Notes: generated from the letters alone by a model not told the origin. Shown: positions 35,471 to 44,634, counted from the stretch's first letter. The stretch: DNA of 64,000 nucleotides from Okeania sp034190295 (GCA_034190295.1 JAXHSW010000011.1:1-64000), one strand, 5' to 3'. Translations and numbers: made by a program.

Positions 35471-35541
35471 TTTATTTTTTTCGGAAAAAAGAGTCAGAAA
35501 ATCATGGTGAGTAACGTCTAGTATTTGGAAAGCAAAAAACA
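35471..35541 (+). promoter_or_regulatory. Shared leader sequence, copy C (upstream of cupin)
   Basis: TTTTTTTCGG, GAGTCAGAAAATCATGGTGA and GTAACGTCTAGTATTTGGAA are nearly identical to copy B. The end lies 76 bp before the cupin ATG. Confidence 0.45.
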
Positions 35542-35617
35542 ATAGAAGACCCAAGACAGAACATTCAATTTTGTCCAAAGTCAAATCTATAACTAGGAAA
35601 TTGTTGTATTTGATACG

Positions 35618-36151
35618 ATGAAAAAAATAACATTAACTTCAATCGAGGTAGAGCAACTTCAGTTGGAAAGTAAGCAACTTCAGCTTGAATTCACTGAAAA
35701 AGATCTCAACGAACAGGGAATTTGGCGCATGGCATACACAGAAGAAGAAGTGGAGGAAAAAATTGGCCCTTCCCGAGGAATAATAACATCCAATAGTAAA
35801 CAAGCGGAAATGGCAACTTCTGAACTTAAGATACAGACTCGCTTTGATGCCTTAGAAAGATATCAAATTCCTATTGTAATTCCGAAAAATACTGGTGGGA
35901 ATACATTACACAAAATTAAGGCTGCTCCAAACGCCGTGATCCCTGAACATAAGCATTCTCACGGCATTGGTTCATTTCGAATTGTCACGAAGGGTGAAGT
36001 AATTTTTAATGGTGTTAAATATGGTCCTGGAGATTGGTTCTGGGTTCCTACGGGAGAGACAGAGCACTTGGTCGCAGGTCCTGAAGGTTTTGAAGGTTTA
36101 TACAATTATGTTTGGGAACAAGTAGATGGGCGATTTGAAAAAGAGAAATGA
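35618..36151 (+). CDS. Cupin-domain protein
   Basis: The 177-residue protein has a single C-terminal cupin. The metal-binding motif 1 is PEHKHSHGIGSFRIVTKGE (about 107-125) and motif 2 is PGDWFWVPTGETEHL (about 129-143). The N-terminal 60 residues are charged and helical (VEQLQLESKQLQLEFTEKDL). There is no signal peptide or TM. The ligand is unknown; small cupins include sugar-epimerases, dioxygenases and sensors. It is preceded by shared leader copy C. Confidence 0.85.
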   Translation: MKKITLTSIEVEQLQLESKQLQLEFTEKDLNEQGIWRMAYTEEEVEEKIGPSRGIITSNSKQAEMATSELKIQTRFDALERYQIPIVIPKNTGGNTLHKIKAAPNAVIPEHKHSHGIGSFRIVTKGEVIFNGVKYGPGDWFWVPTGETEHLVAGPEGFEGLYNYVWEQVDGRFEKEK

Positions 36152-36285
36152 AAGGACTAGATTGATCTTATCAATTAGTTTATTGAGAATGAAATTGATG
36201 TCAGGTGATTGATGATAATAACGATCATCTTTCTTATGGAGTCGAGCGCAATGCGTCCGACTCAACTCTGCTTGTTGATTATCGC

Positions 36286-36481
36286 TACTTTGGTTGGATC
36301 GACTTTTCCTTTTTCTAAGAGTTTTGGTGCAAAGAGTAGGTATTGCCCAAGCTCCCAAAGGTGCTGTGACTAATATGGATTGGGTGGCGATTTCTAATTC
36401 TAGTGGATCGTTGGTAATAATCCATTGGTCTTTCTCTAAACTTCGTCTGACGGCTTCATGGAAAATATCTTTTGCTGCCAT
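36286..36481 (-). pseudogene. Chimera of xisH N-terminus and antiporter fragment
   Basis: From ATG 36481 the frame reads MAAKDIFHEAVRRSLEKDQW and IITNDPLELE of XisH, then continues directly into the antiporter piece IATQSILVTAPLGAWAIPT before breaking up near 36290. It records a deletion-fusion between the two genes. It has the undamaged GAC codon that is TAA in the 28.9-kb xisH. Confidence 0.8.
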
Positions 36482-36502
36482 TTTATTATCCTTTATATTG
36501 AT

Positions 36503-36594
36503 CGGGATTTACGCAGAACCGCTATATCTAGTAAGGGCGAATGGCTATTCGCCCCTACAGATGGCGTATATTTTCATATTTTGCGTAAGTCCTG
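36503..36594. repeat. Repeat J copy
   Basis: CGGGATTTACGCAGAACC at left and TTGCGTAAGTCCTG at right. The core is a perfect GGGCGAATGGCTATTCGCCC palindrome. Confidence 0.72.
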
Positions 36595-36595
36595 T

Positions 36596-38212
36596 TTATA
36601 TTTTTTCAACAACCATCACAGGAATTAAACTCCTTTCTAAAACTGCTTGAGAAACGGAACCAACTAAGACATTATCCCATAAACGATGCCCTCTTTTCCC
36701 CATAACTATTTCTGCTACTCCATACTCTTGTGCAACTGAAACTATTTCCTCGGATACCACACCCGCAACAGTTACAAACCGATACCGAATATCTGCCAAA
36801 AGTTGCTTTGTTTGCTGTTGCAGTTGCTCAATACTTTCCCCATCCTCAGACTGAATAACGTGCAACACCACCACTTCCCCATCACAACGTCTCGCTAACT
36901 CGGCAACTTTTAACAACACATCCACAGCAAGGGGTGAAGTATCAACGGCAGCTAACAAAACAATACGACGAGCGATCGCTACTTTGGTTGGATCGATTTC
37001 TCCCTTCCGTAACAGTTTTGGTGCAAAGGTAGGTATTGCCCAAGCTCCCAAAGGTGCTGTGACTAATATGGATAGGGCAGCGATCGCTAATATTGTTTCG
37101 CCTCCGTCAATTCCTGCTGCTAAAGGAATAGCGCCAATGGCAGCTTGCACGGTTGCTTTAGCGGAATTTCCAGGTAGCAAAAATAGACGTTCTTGCCAAT
37201 TCCAGTTACTGCCTAAAGTGGAGAGATACCAACCGAGCATCCGCCCGACTAAAGTACCGACAGCTAAAATTAATAATCCCACCCACAAGACTTTTTCCAA
37301 TACTTGCAAGGGAATACTAGCACCGAGTAACACAAACAAAATTATTTGCGCCACCACCCACAAAGTATCAAAACTATTTCGCAACCGTCGCGCCAGAGGT
37401 GCATCAAATTCGATGACAAAAAATCCTGTTGCCATGACTGCTAAATAGCCGGAAAATATGGGAAATTTCTCTGCTAAGACGACTAACAATAGAGCAAAAC
37501 TTGCTGCAACCAAAGTATCCTGGGTGGCATTTTGAGTCCAATTTTGTTTGACTAACAGCAATACTAATATTCGTGCTGTCAGCAACCCGACGATAACTCC
37601 CAGAATAATTTGTAAAATTACTTGAAATGGTAATAGTTGTAATGCGCTGAGAGTGATGCCACCAGGTAAAGTTACAGTCGTTGTTCCCTGGGATAAGAAT
37701 GCCAGCAGTAAACTAAAAACTAATAACAGCAACACATCTGACAAAGCACTACCAGTCAAAATAGCATCAGGAATACCTTTAGCTACACCCCAACCCAAAC
37801 TTTTGAGGCGCAACATTCCGGGAACAATAACTGCGGGAGACTCGGCACCGATGATACAACCTAATAACAACCCAGTGGCGAAGTCAAACTTGAGTAACCA
37901 CATTGCTACTAGGGCAATAACAATAGCTTCACAGGTTGCAGGGAGAAAACCTAACCGTATCGCAACACTTCCCTGTTGTGCTAACTTTTCTCTGTCTAAA
38001 CCTAACCCTGCTTTCATCAAAATTACCATGACGGCGATCGTGCGTAGGGAGTCGGCAGCTTGTAAAATGCTAGAGTCGATGGTATTGCTAATTTGAGGAC
38101 CTAATAATATTCCGACTAACACCATTCCTACCAGTGGCGGTGCTTTTAATCTCAAGGCTATTTGTCCGACAAAAAAACCTATTAATAATATCCAAATAAT
38201 ACTTTCTAACAT
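36596..38212 (-). CDS. Na+/H+ (CPA) antiporter with C-terminal UspA domain
   Basis: The 538-residue protein combines a cation:proton antiporter of the NhaP/KefB (CPA) type with a universal stress domain. About 12 TM helices fill residues 1-390, with GMVLVGILLGPQI, VMVILMKAGLGLD, GAESPAVIVPGMLRLKSLGW and GIPDAILTGSALSDVLLLLV. The UspA part (about 410-535) has RRIVLLAAVDTSPLAVDVLL at its start and the ATP-binding pattern GKRGH ... VLVGSVSQAVL. ATG 38212 was chosen; the frame runs on to 38269, but that part is a palindromic repeat. It is the only intact copy; seven partial copies are scattered from 11.4 to 36.4 kb. Ion specificity is unknown. Confidence 0.9.
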   Translation of the reverse strand: MLESIIWILLIGFFVGQIALRLKAPPLVGMVLVGILLGPQISNTIDSSILQAADSLRTIAVMVILMKAGLGLDREKLAQQGSVAIRLGFLPATCEAIVIALVAMWLLKFDFATGLLLGCIIGAESPAVIVPGMLRLKSLGWGVAKGIPDAILTGSALSDVLLLLVFSLLLAFLSQGTTTVTLPGGITLSALQLLPFQVILQIILGVIVGLLTARILVLLLVKQNWTQNATQDTLVAASFALLLVVLAEKFPIFSGYLAVMATGFFVIEFDAPLARRLRNSFDTLWVVAQIILFVLLGASIPLQVLEKVLWVGLLILAVGTLVGRMLGWYLSTLGSNWNWQERLFLLPGNSAKATVQAAIGAIPLAAGIDGGETILAIAALSILVTAPLGAWAIPTFAPKLLRKGEIDPTKVAIARRIVLLAAVDTSPLAVDVLLKVAELARRCDGEVVVLHVIQSEDGESIEQLQQQTKQLLADIRYRFVTVAGVVSEEIVSVAQEYGVAEIVMGKRGHRLWDNVLVGSVSQAVLERSLIPVMVVEKI

Positions 38213-38652
38213 AAGAAGGAAGAGGGAATAATAGTAGGTAGGGTTAAGCGTCGGAGCGCAACCCAACAAATACCAGTTTATTGTTGGGTTTCCGAGGGCG
38301 TCAACCCTACCTACAAAATGCTAACACCANNNNNNNNNNNNNNNNNNNNNNNNNNNNNNNNNNNNNNNNNNNNNNNNNNNNNNNNNNNNNNNNNNNNNNN
38401 NNNNNNNNNNNNNNNNNNNNNNNNNNNNNTAATATTAAGATAATACTTTCTAACATAAGAAGGAAGAGGGAAGAATAGTAGGTAGGGTTAAGCGTCGGAG
38501 CGCAACCCAACAAATACCAGTTTATTGTTGGGTTTCCGAGGGCGTCAACCTAACCTACAAAATGCTAGATTAATTATCCGTGAATCCGTGCCCAAATCCT
38601 TGTCGTGCCATCCGCGATCAAATCCTTGTCGTGCTTTCTTTTCTGATAAATT
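38213..38652. other. Spacer with duplicated repeat around an assembly gap
   Basis: A 115-bp block, holding the antiporter start and a palindromic TAGGTAGGGTTAAGCGTCGG repeat, occurs on both sides of the N run (about 38197-38328 and 38442-38566). No gene lies here. Confidence 0.7.
38330..38429. other. Assembly gap (100 N)
   Basis: Exactly 100 N bases, the usual filler for a gap of unknown size. Confidence 0.98.
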
Positions 38653-39909
38653 ATGAAAAAAATTCGTTTTATTGACTTATTTGCTGGTATTGGTGGAATG
38701 AGATTGGGTTTTGAACAAGCTGCCGAATATTTAAACATTGAAACTGAATGTGTATTAAGTAGTGAAATAAATCTCGATGCTGGTTTAATTTATAAAAAAA
38801 ATTTTGCTGAATTTCCTTTAGGAGATATCCGCAAAATTGAAAAGTTACCACCATATCAAATATTATTAGCAGGATTTCCTTGTCAATCTTTTTCTTATGC
38901 TGGAAAAAAAGCTGGATTTGGGGATATTAGAGGTACGCTTTTTTTTGAGATTACTAGATTAATAGATACATATAAACCCCAAGGTTTTATCTTTGAAAAT
39001 GTTCGTGGTTTGCTGACTAATGATCGAGGTAGAACTATCGAAACTATTAAACATGAAATTCAAAACAGAGGCTACAGTTTTGACATATTTTTATTGAATA
39101 GCGCGAATTTTGATTTACCCCAAAATCGTCTCCGAATTTATATCCTGGGAGTTTTAGATAGTACGCCAAAATTTAATTTAATTTCTGACCTTGGTCCGAA
39201 AGATTCTCATTCTTATCATCCCCAACAATTATCTTTATTTTATCCTCTGAAAAAGTATATAACTGTGGCAGATATTTTGGAAGATAATGCTGATGAAAAA
39301 TATAATTGTTCGGGAAAATTTGTCGCAGCATTAAAAAAAAGGTTAAATGGAGAATTGGATAAATTACATGGCATGAGATTAATTGATTATCGCGGTGGAA
39401 ATTCTATTCATTCTTGGGAGTTAGGGTTGAGAGGAGAATGCAGTGCTGATGAAATAGAATTAATGAACTGTTTGATTTTGAAAAGGAGAAATAGTCAATT
39501 TGGTAAACATCAAGATGGTAAATTGTTGAGCAAGGAGCAAATAGCTAGTTTTTTTACTAAGCCTCAGTTAGAAAAATTGCTCGATTCTTTAGTTAGTAAA
39601 AATTATCTGCAAATAGTTGAGTCAAAATATAAACCAGTAGCAGGTAATTTTTCTTTTGAAGTTTATAAGTTTTTAGACCAGGATAAAATTGCTGTAACTT
39701 TAGTGGCAAGTGATGCCAATAGATTAGGTATTTATCATCAAAATAGAGTCAGGAAAATTACTCCTAGAGAAGCAGCAAGATTACAAGGTTTTCCCGATCA
39801 TTTTATTTTGCATCACAATGATAAGAAGGCTTATTATCAATTGGGTAATTCTGTGAGTATTAATGTAGTTAAAGCTGTGGCTCAAGAATTAATATTGAAC
39901 ATAATTTAG
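38653..39909 (+). CDS. DNA (cytosine-5) methyltransferase
   Basis: The 418-residue enzyme methylates cytosine at C5 with S-adenosylmethionine. Motif I is IDLFAGIGGMRLGFEQA (about 7-23). Motif IV with the catalytic Cys77 is AGFPCQSFSYAGKKAGFGD. Motif VI is FENVRGL (about 114-120) and VIII is QNRLRIYILGV. A target-recognition region spans about 200-345 (HSWELGLRGECSADEIELMN). Motifs IX-X are ITPREAARLQGFPDHFI and YYQLGNSVSINV. No restriction endonuclease is recognisable beside it, but the assembly gap lies upstream. Recognition site cannot be read from sequence. Confidence 0.93.
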   Translation: MKKIRFIDLFAGIGGMRLGFEQAAEYLNIETECVLSSEINLDAGLIYKKNFAEFPLGDIRKIEKLPPYQILLAGFPCQSFSYAGKKAGFGDIRGTLFFEITRLIDTYKPQGFIFENVRGLLTNDRGRTIETIKHEIQNRGYSFDIFLLNSANFDLPQNRLRIYILGVLDSTPKFNLISDLGPKDSHSYHPQQLSLFYPLKKYITVADILEDNADEKYNCSGKFVAALKKRLNGELDKLHGMRLIDYRGGNSIHSWELGLRGECSADEIELMNCLILKRRNSQFGKHQDGKLLSKEQIASFFTKPQLEKLLDSLVSKNYLQIVESKYKPVAGNFSFEVYKFLDQDKIAVTLVASDANRLGIYHQNRVRKITPREAARLQGFPDHFILHHNDKKAYYQLGNSVSINVVKAVAQELILNII

Positions 39910-39957
39910 GAATATGATAGATTAGAAAAATTAAATTAGAAAAAGAGGATAAAAAGA

Positions 39958-40287
39958 ATGGAAAATATCCTAGAGTCCAAAGAACAACAATTAGCAGTAA
40001 TAGAGGCAAATGCTGAAAAAATAGCAGCGATCGCTCATCAAGGATATCAACTACTTTCTGAAAAAGGCACGGTAATAATTTTTAGACAGTTAGAAGAAAA
40101 TAGTACCGTTTTAGCAGAGTGGCAAGTTAAGTTTAAACCGATGAGTCAAATAGGAACAATGATTAGTGATTGGCAACAAGCTGGTTTAGGAAATTTGATT
40201 GATAATTATAATCCAGAAGTTGCTGTGGTCTGTACTTTTTTATATCCAAATGGCAGTCATGCCAGTTATCATTTTCAAATTGCATAA
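39958..40287 (+). CDS. Conserved-looking hypothetical protein
   Basis: The 109-residue protein starts 48 bp after the methyltransferase, behind GAGG. The N-terminal part is helical (LESKEQQLAVIEANAEKIAA), and the C-terminal part has strands ending FLYPNGSHASYHFQIA. There is no TM or signal peptide. It could be co-transcribed with the methyltransferase, but nothing suggests a nuclease. Unknown family. Confidence 0.65.
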   Translation: MENILESKEQQLAVIEANAEKIAAIAHQGYQLLSEKGTVIIFRQLEENSTVLAEWQVKFKPMSQIGTMISDWQQAGLGNLIDNYNPEVAVVCTFLYPNGSHASYHFQIA

Positions 40288-40867
40288 GCAATAACTGATT
40301 AGGTAAGCATTCAGCCATCAGCAATCAGCAATCAGCTATTGCTTTTAGTTTAGGATAAAAGCTTTATTAATTGTCTTACTACAAAAGTTACCTCCCTTGC
40401 CCTTAAAGTCTATATTAATTAATTTAAACACTGTCCCATAAGAGAGAGTATTTTTGCGCTCTAGCTGACAGTTAATAGCTATTTGCGTAGCATTCCGGAG
40501 GAAATGCTTACCTGATTAGCTGTTAGAAAAAGCGGAAAGTTATTTATTTAAAGTTATTCACTATTACTATTTTTCTGGAACTGACAAAATAGATTAAGAC
40601 CGAAAAAAGTCTATAAAAATATTTATGATTTTACAAAAAAAATCAAAGCAAGCTATTTGTCTACTCTATTAAATTAATGGTTGGGAATAAAACTAAATTC
40701 TGAGCATTAATAACTATAAAATGTCACAAAAACCGAACCTTTTGTCAGGATTTCCGACCACAAGTAAACTGATAATAAAAGCTACAATGAAAAAAATATA
40801 ATAAAAGAGCGATCGCTACCCGATCATAAAATATAAAAATCATTGGCCTTAACAGGAGGCAACCTTT
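40288..40867. other. Intergenic repeats
   Basis: TCAGCAATCAGCAATCAGCT repeats and AGCTATTTGCGTAGCATTCC modules occur here. A strong AGGAGG at 40854-40859 belongs to the next gene. Confidence 0.6.
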
Positions 40868-41380
40868 ATGAATATAGTAAAAACTGTTGCTTTATTAGGA
40901 ATACTTAGCGGTTTATTAGTTGCAGTTAGTTATTGGTTAATCGGTGGCCCAACAGGTGCTACAGTGGGGCTAATATTAGCAGCAGTAATGAACTTGAGTT
41001 CCTGGTTTTTCTCAGACAAAATAGCTCTAGCAGCTTATAATGCCAGACCAGTAAATCAAGCAGAAGCACCAGGACTCTATGGTATGGTAGAAAAATTGTG
41101 CGATCGCGCTCGTCTACCTATGCCAGAAGTTTATATCATTCCCACTGCTGCAGCTAATGCTTTTGCCACAGGTCGTGACCCCCGCGCTCTTGCTCAAGCT
41201 TTGCAGAGGTTAGACCAAAATGCCCGACAAATGCCATTGAATGCTAATCCTGCTTTTGAGCCATTACTAATTATGAATGGATTTTCCGGTAAATTCATGG
41301 CTAATTTGTTTTCTACTCACCCATCCACAGAGACGCGGATTGAAAAATTGCTAGAATTAGAACAAAAATTACTGACATAG
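40868..41380 (+). pseudogene. HtpX-type M48 protease with catalytic core deleted in frame
   Basis: The 170-residue frame has the normal HtpX N-terminus (two TM segments, then EAPGLYGMVEKLCDRARLPM and PEVYIIPTAAANAFATGRDP). It jumps straight to the C-terminal part PRALAQALQRLDQNARQMPL and FSTHPSTETRIEKL. The roughly 110-120 residues between, which in HtpX hold the HExxH zinc site and the third ligand, are absent. The frame is maintained, and a strong AGGAGG precedes the start. It cannot be a protease; a regulatory role for the remnant is possible but unsupported. ATG 40868. Confidence 0.85.
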
Positions 41381-41433
41381 TACATTTTAGTGTAAACTGT
41401 AATCAGTTGAGTAGTAAAGTTAGGAGAAAAATC

Positions 41434-41820
41434 ATGACAGAACCAAATGTACCAAAAGAAAGAGCAATTGTAGAAGTCGAGACAGACTCAAATAAAATTA
41501 CTTCCACTTCTGAAAGTACTGACCCTAAGCAAGAAACCGAAGAATTAGTAGAAGCAATCAAAAGATTGGCTCAGTCGGAAATGGAAGCAGCAGGAGAGTT
41601 TACCCGTGATAGTTATATTCAAGCAGTCAAACAAGCTCGGGAAACTATAGAAAGGATCAGACTGATCGAGCCCCAGAAAATAGAAGAAGCTGGCAAGAAC
41701 ATAGAGCAAGATATTGAGGATAACTGGGAGACTATGGTCAAAGAAGTCCAAGATTTTGGCGATCGCTTAGTTAAAGCAGGTCAAGCAGCTTGGGATGTTT
41801 TGACAGCACCTAAAGAGTAA
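41434..41820 (+). CDS. Hypothetical helical protein
   Basis: The protein has 128 residues from ATG 41434, chosen because TAGGAG lies 9 bases upstream; the frame extends to 41407. It is acidic and helical (EELVEAIKRLAQSEMEAAGE, then FTRDSYIQAVKQARETIERI), with likely coiled coil at 45-110. It ends VKAGQAAWDVLTAPKE. There is no signal or TM. It follows the HtpX remnant by 53 bp. Unknown function. Confidence 0.7.
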   Translation: MTEPNVPKERAIVEVETDSNKITSTSESTDPKQETEELVEAIKRLAQSEMEAAGEFTRDSYIQAVKQARETIERIRLIEPQKIEEAGKNIEQDIEDNWETMVKEVQDFGDRLVKAGQAAWDVLTAPKE

Positions 41821-42110
41821 GGAAGAAGGAAGAAGGAAGAAGGAAGAAAGGAATATTGGTTTAAAGGGATAAGGTTTTTTTGTCGCGTAAGCGGAACGGA
41901 GTTATATCGCACTATTTTCCGTACATGATATAAGACTATTCTTATATTTCCTGTTCCCTGTCCCTTTTGGCAAAAAAAAACTTTTGAACAATGCCTAGTT
42001 CGGGCATCTTGCTCCCTCGCGGGCAGGATGCTCCCACTATCGTGCTTGGTAACAAAAATAATTACAATGCATCACTACTAAAAAAAATTAGACATCTCCG
42101 ATAATAAAAA

Positions 42111-42200
42111 CAGGACTTACGCAAAAGAGAAGTGATAAAGCATTTGTAGGGGTTAACGGCCGTTAACCCCTATTATATCTTGTGGTTATGCGTAAGTCCT
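42111..42200. repeat. Repeat J copy
   Basis: CAGGACTTACGCAAAAGAG at left and TTATGCGTAAGTCCT at right. The core is the palindrome GGGGTTAACGGCCGTTAACC. Confidence 0.75.
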
Positions 42201-42228
42201 AAAAAATCAAATTAATTATCGTACTCTT

Positions 42229-42262
42229 ATATCATGTTAGGATAATCAGTTATAAAAAACCT
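42229..42262. repeat. Element M left end abutting ilvA
   Basis: ATATCATGTTAGGATAATCAG then TTATAAAAAACCT runs directly into the ilvA ATG at 42263. No right end follows. Confidence 0.5.
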
Positions 42263-43774
42263 ATGTATTGCGACTACCTAGTACAAATTCTCACTGCTCG
42301 CGTCTACGACGTAGCCCAAGAATCACCACTTGAAACCGCTCCCAACCTTTCAAAACGCCTCCAGAACAACCTCCTACTCAAACGAGAAGACCTTCAGTCA
42401 GTATTCTCCTTCAAATTACGCGGAGCTTACAACAAAATGGCTCAACTGCCTCCAGAAATTCTCTCTCAGGGAGTCATCGCAGCATCCGCTGGAAACCACG
42501 CTCAAGGAGTCGCCCTAGCCGCAGGTCGCCTCGGCACCCGCGCCATCATAGTTATGCCCATTACTACCCCTCAACTAAAAGTTAATGCCGTCAAAGCTAG
42601 AGGAGGCGAAGTTATTTTGTATGGCGAAACCTACGACGAAGCTTGTAGTTACGCCCATCAACTAGAAGCAGAAAAAGGTTTAACTTTTATTCACCCTTTT
42701 GACGACCCCTACGTCATCGCCGGACAAGGGACAATAGGTATGGAAATTCTCCGCCAATATCAAAAACCCATTCACGCTATTTTTGTTGCCATTGGTGGTG
42801 GTGGTTTAATTTCCGGTATTGCTGCTTATGTCAAACGGTTGCGCCCGGAAATCAAAATTATTGGCGTTGAACCTGTTGATGCCGATGCTATGTCGCAGTC
42901 TCTCAAAGCTGGACGCAGAGTCCGCTTACCTCAAGTGGGATTATTTGCCGATGGTGTTGCAGTGCGAGAAGTAGGAGAAGAAACACTTCGTCTATGTCAG
43001 CAATATGTAGATGATATTATTCTCGTCGAAACGGATGATACTTGTGCGGCCATCAAAGATGTATTTGAAGATACTCGCTCCATTGTCGAACCTGCTGGTG
43101 CATTAGCGATCGCTGGTGCAAAAGCTTACGTCGAGCGAGAAAATATTCAAGATGAAAATCTGATCGCTGTTGCCTGTGGAGCTAATATGAATTTTGACCG
43201 CCTCCGTTTTGTGGCTGAAAGGGCAGAATTTGGGGAACGTCGCGAAGCCATATTTGCCGTTACTATTCCCGAAACTCCAGGTAGTCTCCGTAGATTTTGT
43301 GACTGTCTGGGTAAACGTAATATTACTGAGTTCAACTATCGCATTGCTGAGGAAAAAGAAGCACACATTTTCGTAGGAGTGCAAATAGAAAACCGTGCTG
43401 ATGCGGCCAAAATAGTAGAAACTTTTGAAATTGAAGGCTTGAAAACCCTAGATTTAACCGACGACGAACTGACAAAACTACACCTGCGCCATCTGGTCGG
43501 AGGTCGCTCTCCCCTTGCCCACCATGAACTACTTTACCGTTTTGAATTCCCCGAACGGCCAGGAGCATTAATGAAATTTGTCGCTTCCATGAGTCCCAAC
43601 TGGAATATTAGTCTTTTCCACTACCGTAATAATGGGGCAGATTATGGACGCATTGTGGTCGGAATGCAAGTCCCCCCTGATGAGATGGCCGAATGGCAAA
43701 GTTTTGTCCATAATTTCGGTTATCGCTATTGGGATGAAAGCCAAAATCCAGCCTATAAGCTATTTTTAGCCTAG
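42263..43774 (+). CDS. Threonine ammonia-lyase, biosynthetic
   Basis: The 503-residue PLP enzyme deaminates threonine to 2-oxobutanoate, the first step to isoleucine. Motifs are the PLP-lysine SVFSFKLRGAYNKMAQ (Lys51), SAGNHAQGVALAA, GGGGLISGIAAYVKRLRP, and the C-terminal ACT-like domains (EFNYRIAEEKEAHIFVGVQI; ISLFHYRNNGADYGRIVVGM) for isoleucine feedback. The length is that of the two-domain biosynthetic IlvA. The start has no RBS and is fused to an M half-element, which may have replaced the native leader. Confidence 0.96.
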   Translation: MYCDYLVQILTARVYDVAQESPLETAPNLSKRLQNNLLLKREDLQSVFSFKLRGAYNKMAQLPPEILSQGVIAASAGNHAQGVALAAGRLGTRAIIVMPITTPQLKVNAVKARGGEVILYGETYDEACSYAHQLEAEKGLTFIHPFDDPYVIAGQGTIGMEILRQYQKPIHAIFVAIGGGGLISGIAAYVKRLRPEIKIIGVEPVDADAMSQSLKAGRRVRLPQVGLFADGVAVREVGEETLRLCQQYVDDIILVETDDTCAAIKDVFEDTRSIVEPAGALAIAGAKAYVERENIQDENLIAVACGANMNFDRLRFVAERAEFGERREAIFAVTIPETPGSLRRFCDCLGKRNITEFNYRIAEEKEAHIFVGVQIENRADAAKIVETFEIEGLKTLDLTDDELTKLHLRHLVGGRSPLAHHELLYRFEFPERPGALMKFVASMSPNWNISLFHYRNNGADYGRIVVGMQVPPDEMAEWQSFVHNFGYRYWDESQNPAYKLFLA

Positions 43775-43889
43775 TGCCGCTGCGGGAAAGTCAAAAGTCG
43801 TAGGGGCGAATGGCATTGGCTAACGCCAAGCTCCGCTAACGCCCTCAAAAATATTGATTGTTAAGGCTTTTAGGATTTTGTAACTGGTT

Positions 43890-44077
<188 letters not shown>

Positions 44078-44252
44078 TAGTTATTTGTGCCATCCTGCAC
44101 TGTGTCGCTACGCGTAAGTCAGAAGTCAAAAGTCGTAGGGGCGCCCTTGGATAGTTATGCGCAAGCTTTTGGCATTGGCGTTCCGCACCAGCTGCCGAAT
44201 TGCGCCCTCAAAAGTATTGATTGTTAAGGCTTTTAGGATTTTGTAACTGGTT

Positions 44253-44634
44253 ATATCATGTCCGGATAATTAGTGATGAAAAAACTTATCATGAGTGCTT
44301 AAACAGTAAATCTTTCTATTTTCCCCGCCTCCCCTACTCCATAAGAGGAAACACCAGAAACACCGGACGCGGGGACGCGGTGACACTCCATCTTCCTGTC
44401 TCCCCCTCTGGTGTGTCTCACCCTCTGGTGTGTCCTACTGAACCCCCCGCTCCCTTATATAGAATCCGGTTATACAGCATATGTTTATAATTCTATCCAC
44501 ACTTCAATATTAAATCCCCCCATCCCCCCATCCCCCCATCCCCCCATCTCCCCATCTCCCCATCTCATATAATAAGTATTCAACCGGATTCTATATTACT
44601 ATCTTAATAATAAGTATTTAACCGGACATGATAT
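44253..44634. repeat. Element M copy with another M variant nested inside
   Basis: The outer ends are ATATCATGTCCGG and CCGGACATGATAT. An inner variant with ATAGAATCCGG and CCGGATTCTAT ends lies at about 44455-44597. The inner core has tandem CCCCCATC units (about 44515-44563). Confidence 0.75.

Larger units (their letters stand above)
34772..35617. other. Region of antiporter relic and shared leader
   Basis: It contains the 180-residue antiporter-UspA relic and leader copy C upstream of the cupin gene. On the minus strand, a piece reading FASVSGTMAFPAVHPTIKLG lies at about 35392-35470; a related degenerate sequence is at about 24850-24930. Its origin is unknown. Confidence 0.55.
41821..42262. 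other. Repeat spacer before ilvA
   Basis: It contains a GGAAGAA tandem run (41820-41850), a decayed M right end (about 41925-41935), a GGGAGCATC-type hairpin module (42003-42036), a J repeat and half an M element abutting the ilvA start. Confidence 0.6.

Noticed and set aside
36984..38096. Plus-strand ORFs of 154 and 147 residues
   Set aside because: They are antisense to the antiporter TM region, with no RBS or recognisable motif.
38213..38269. Upstream extension of the antiporter
   Set aside because: The extra 19 codons lie in a palindromic repeat; MLESIIWILL is a normal membrane-protein start.
44221..44490. 89-residue ORF between ilvA and desB
   Set aside because: It is wholly within the M element and its nested repeats.
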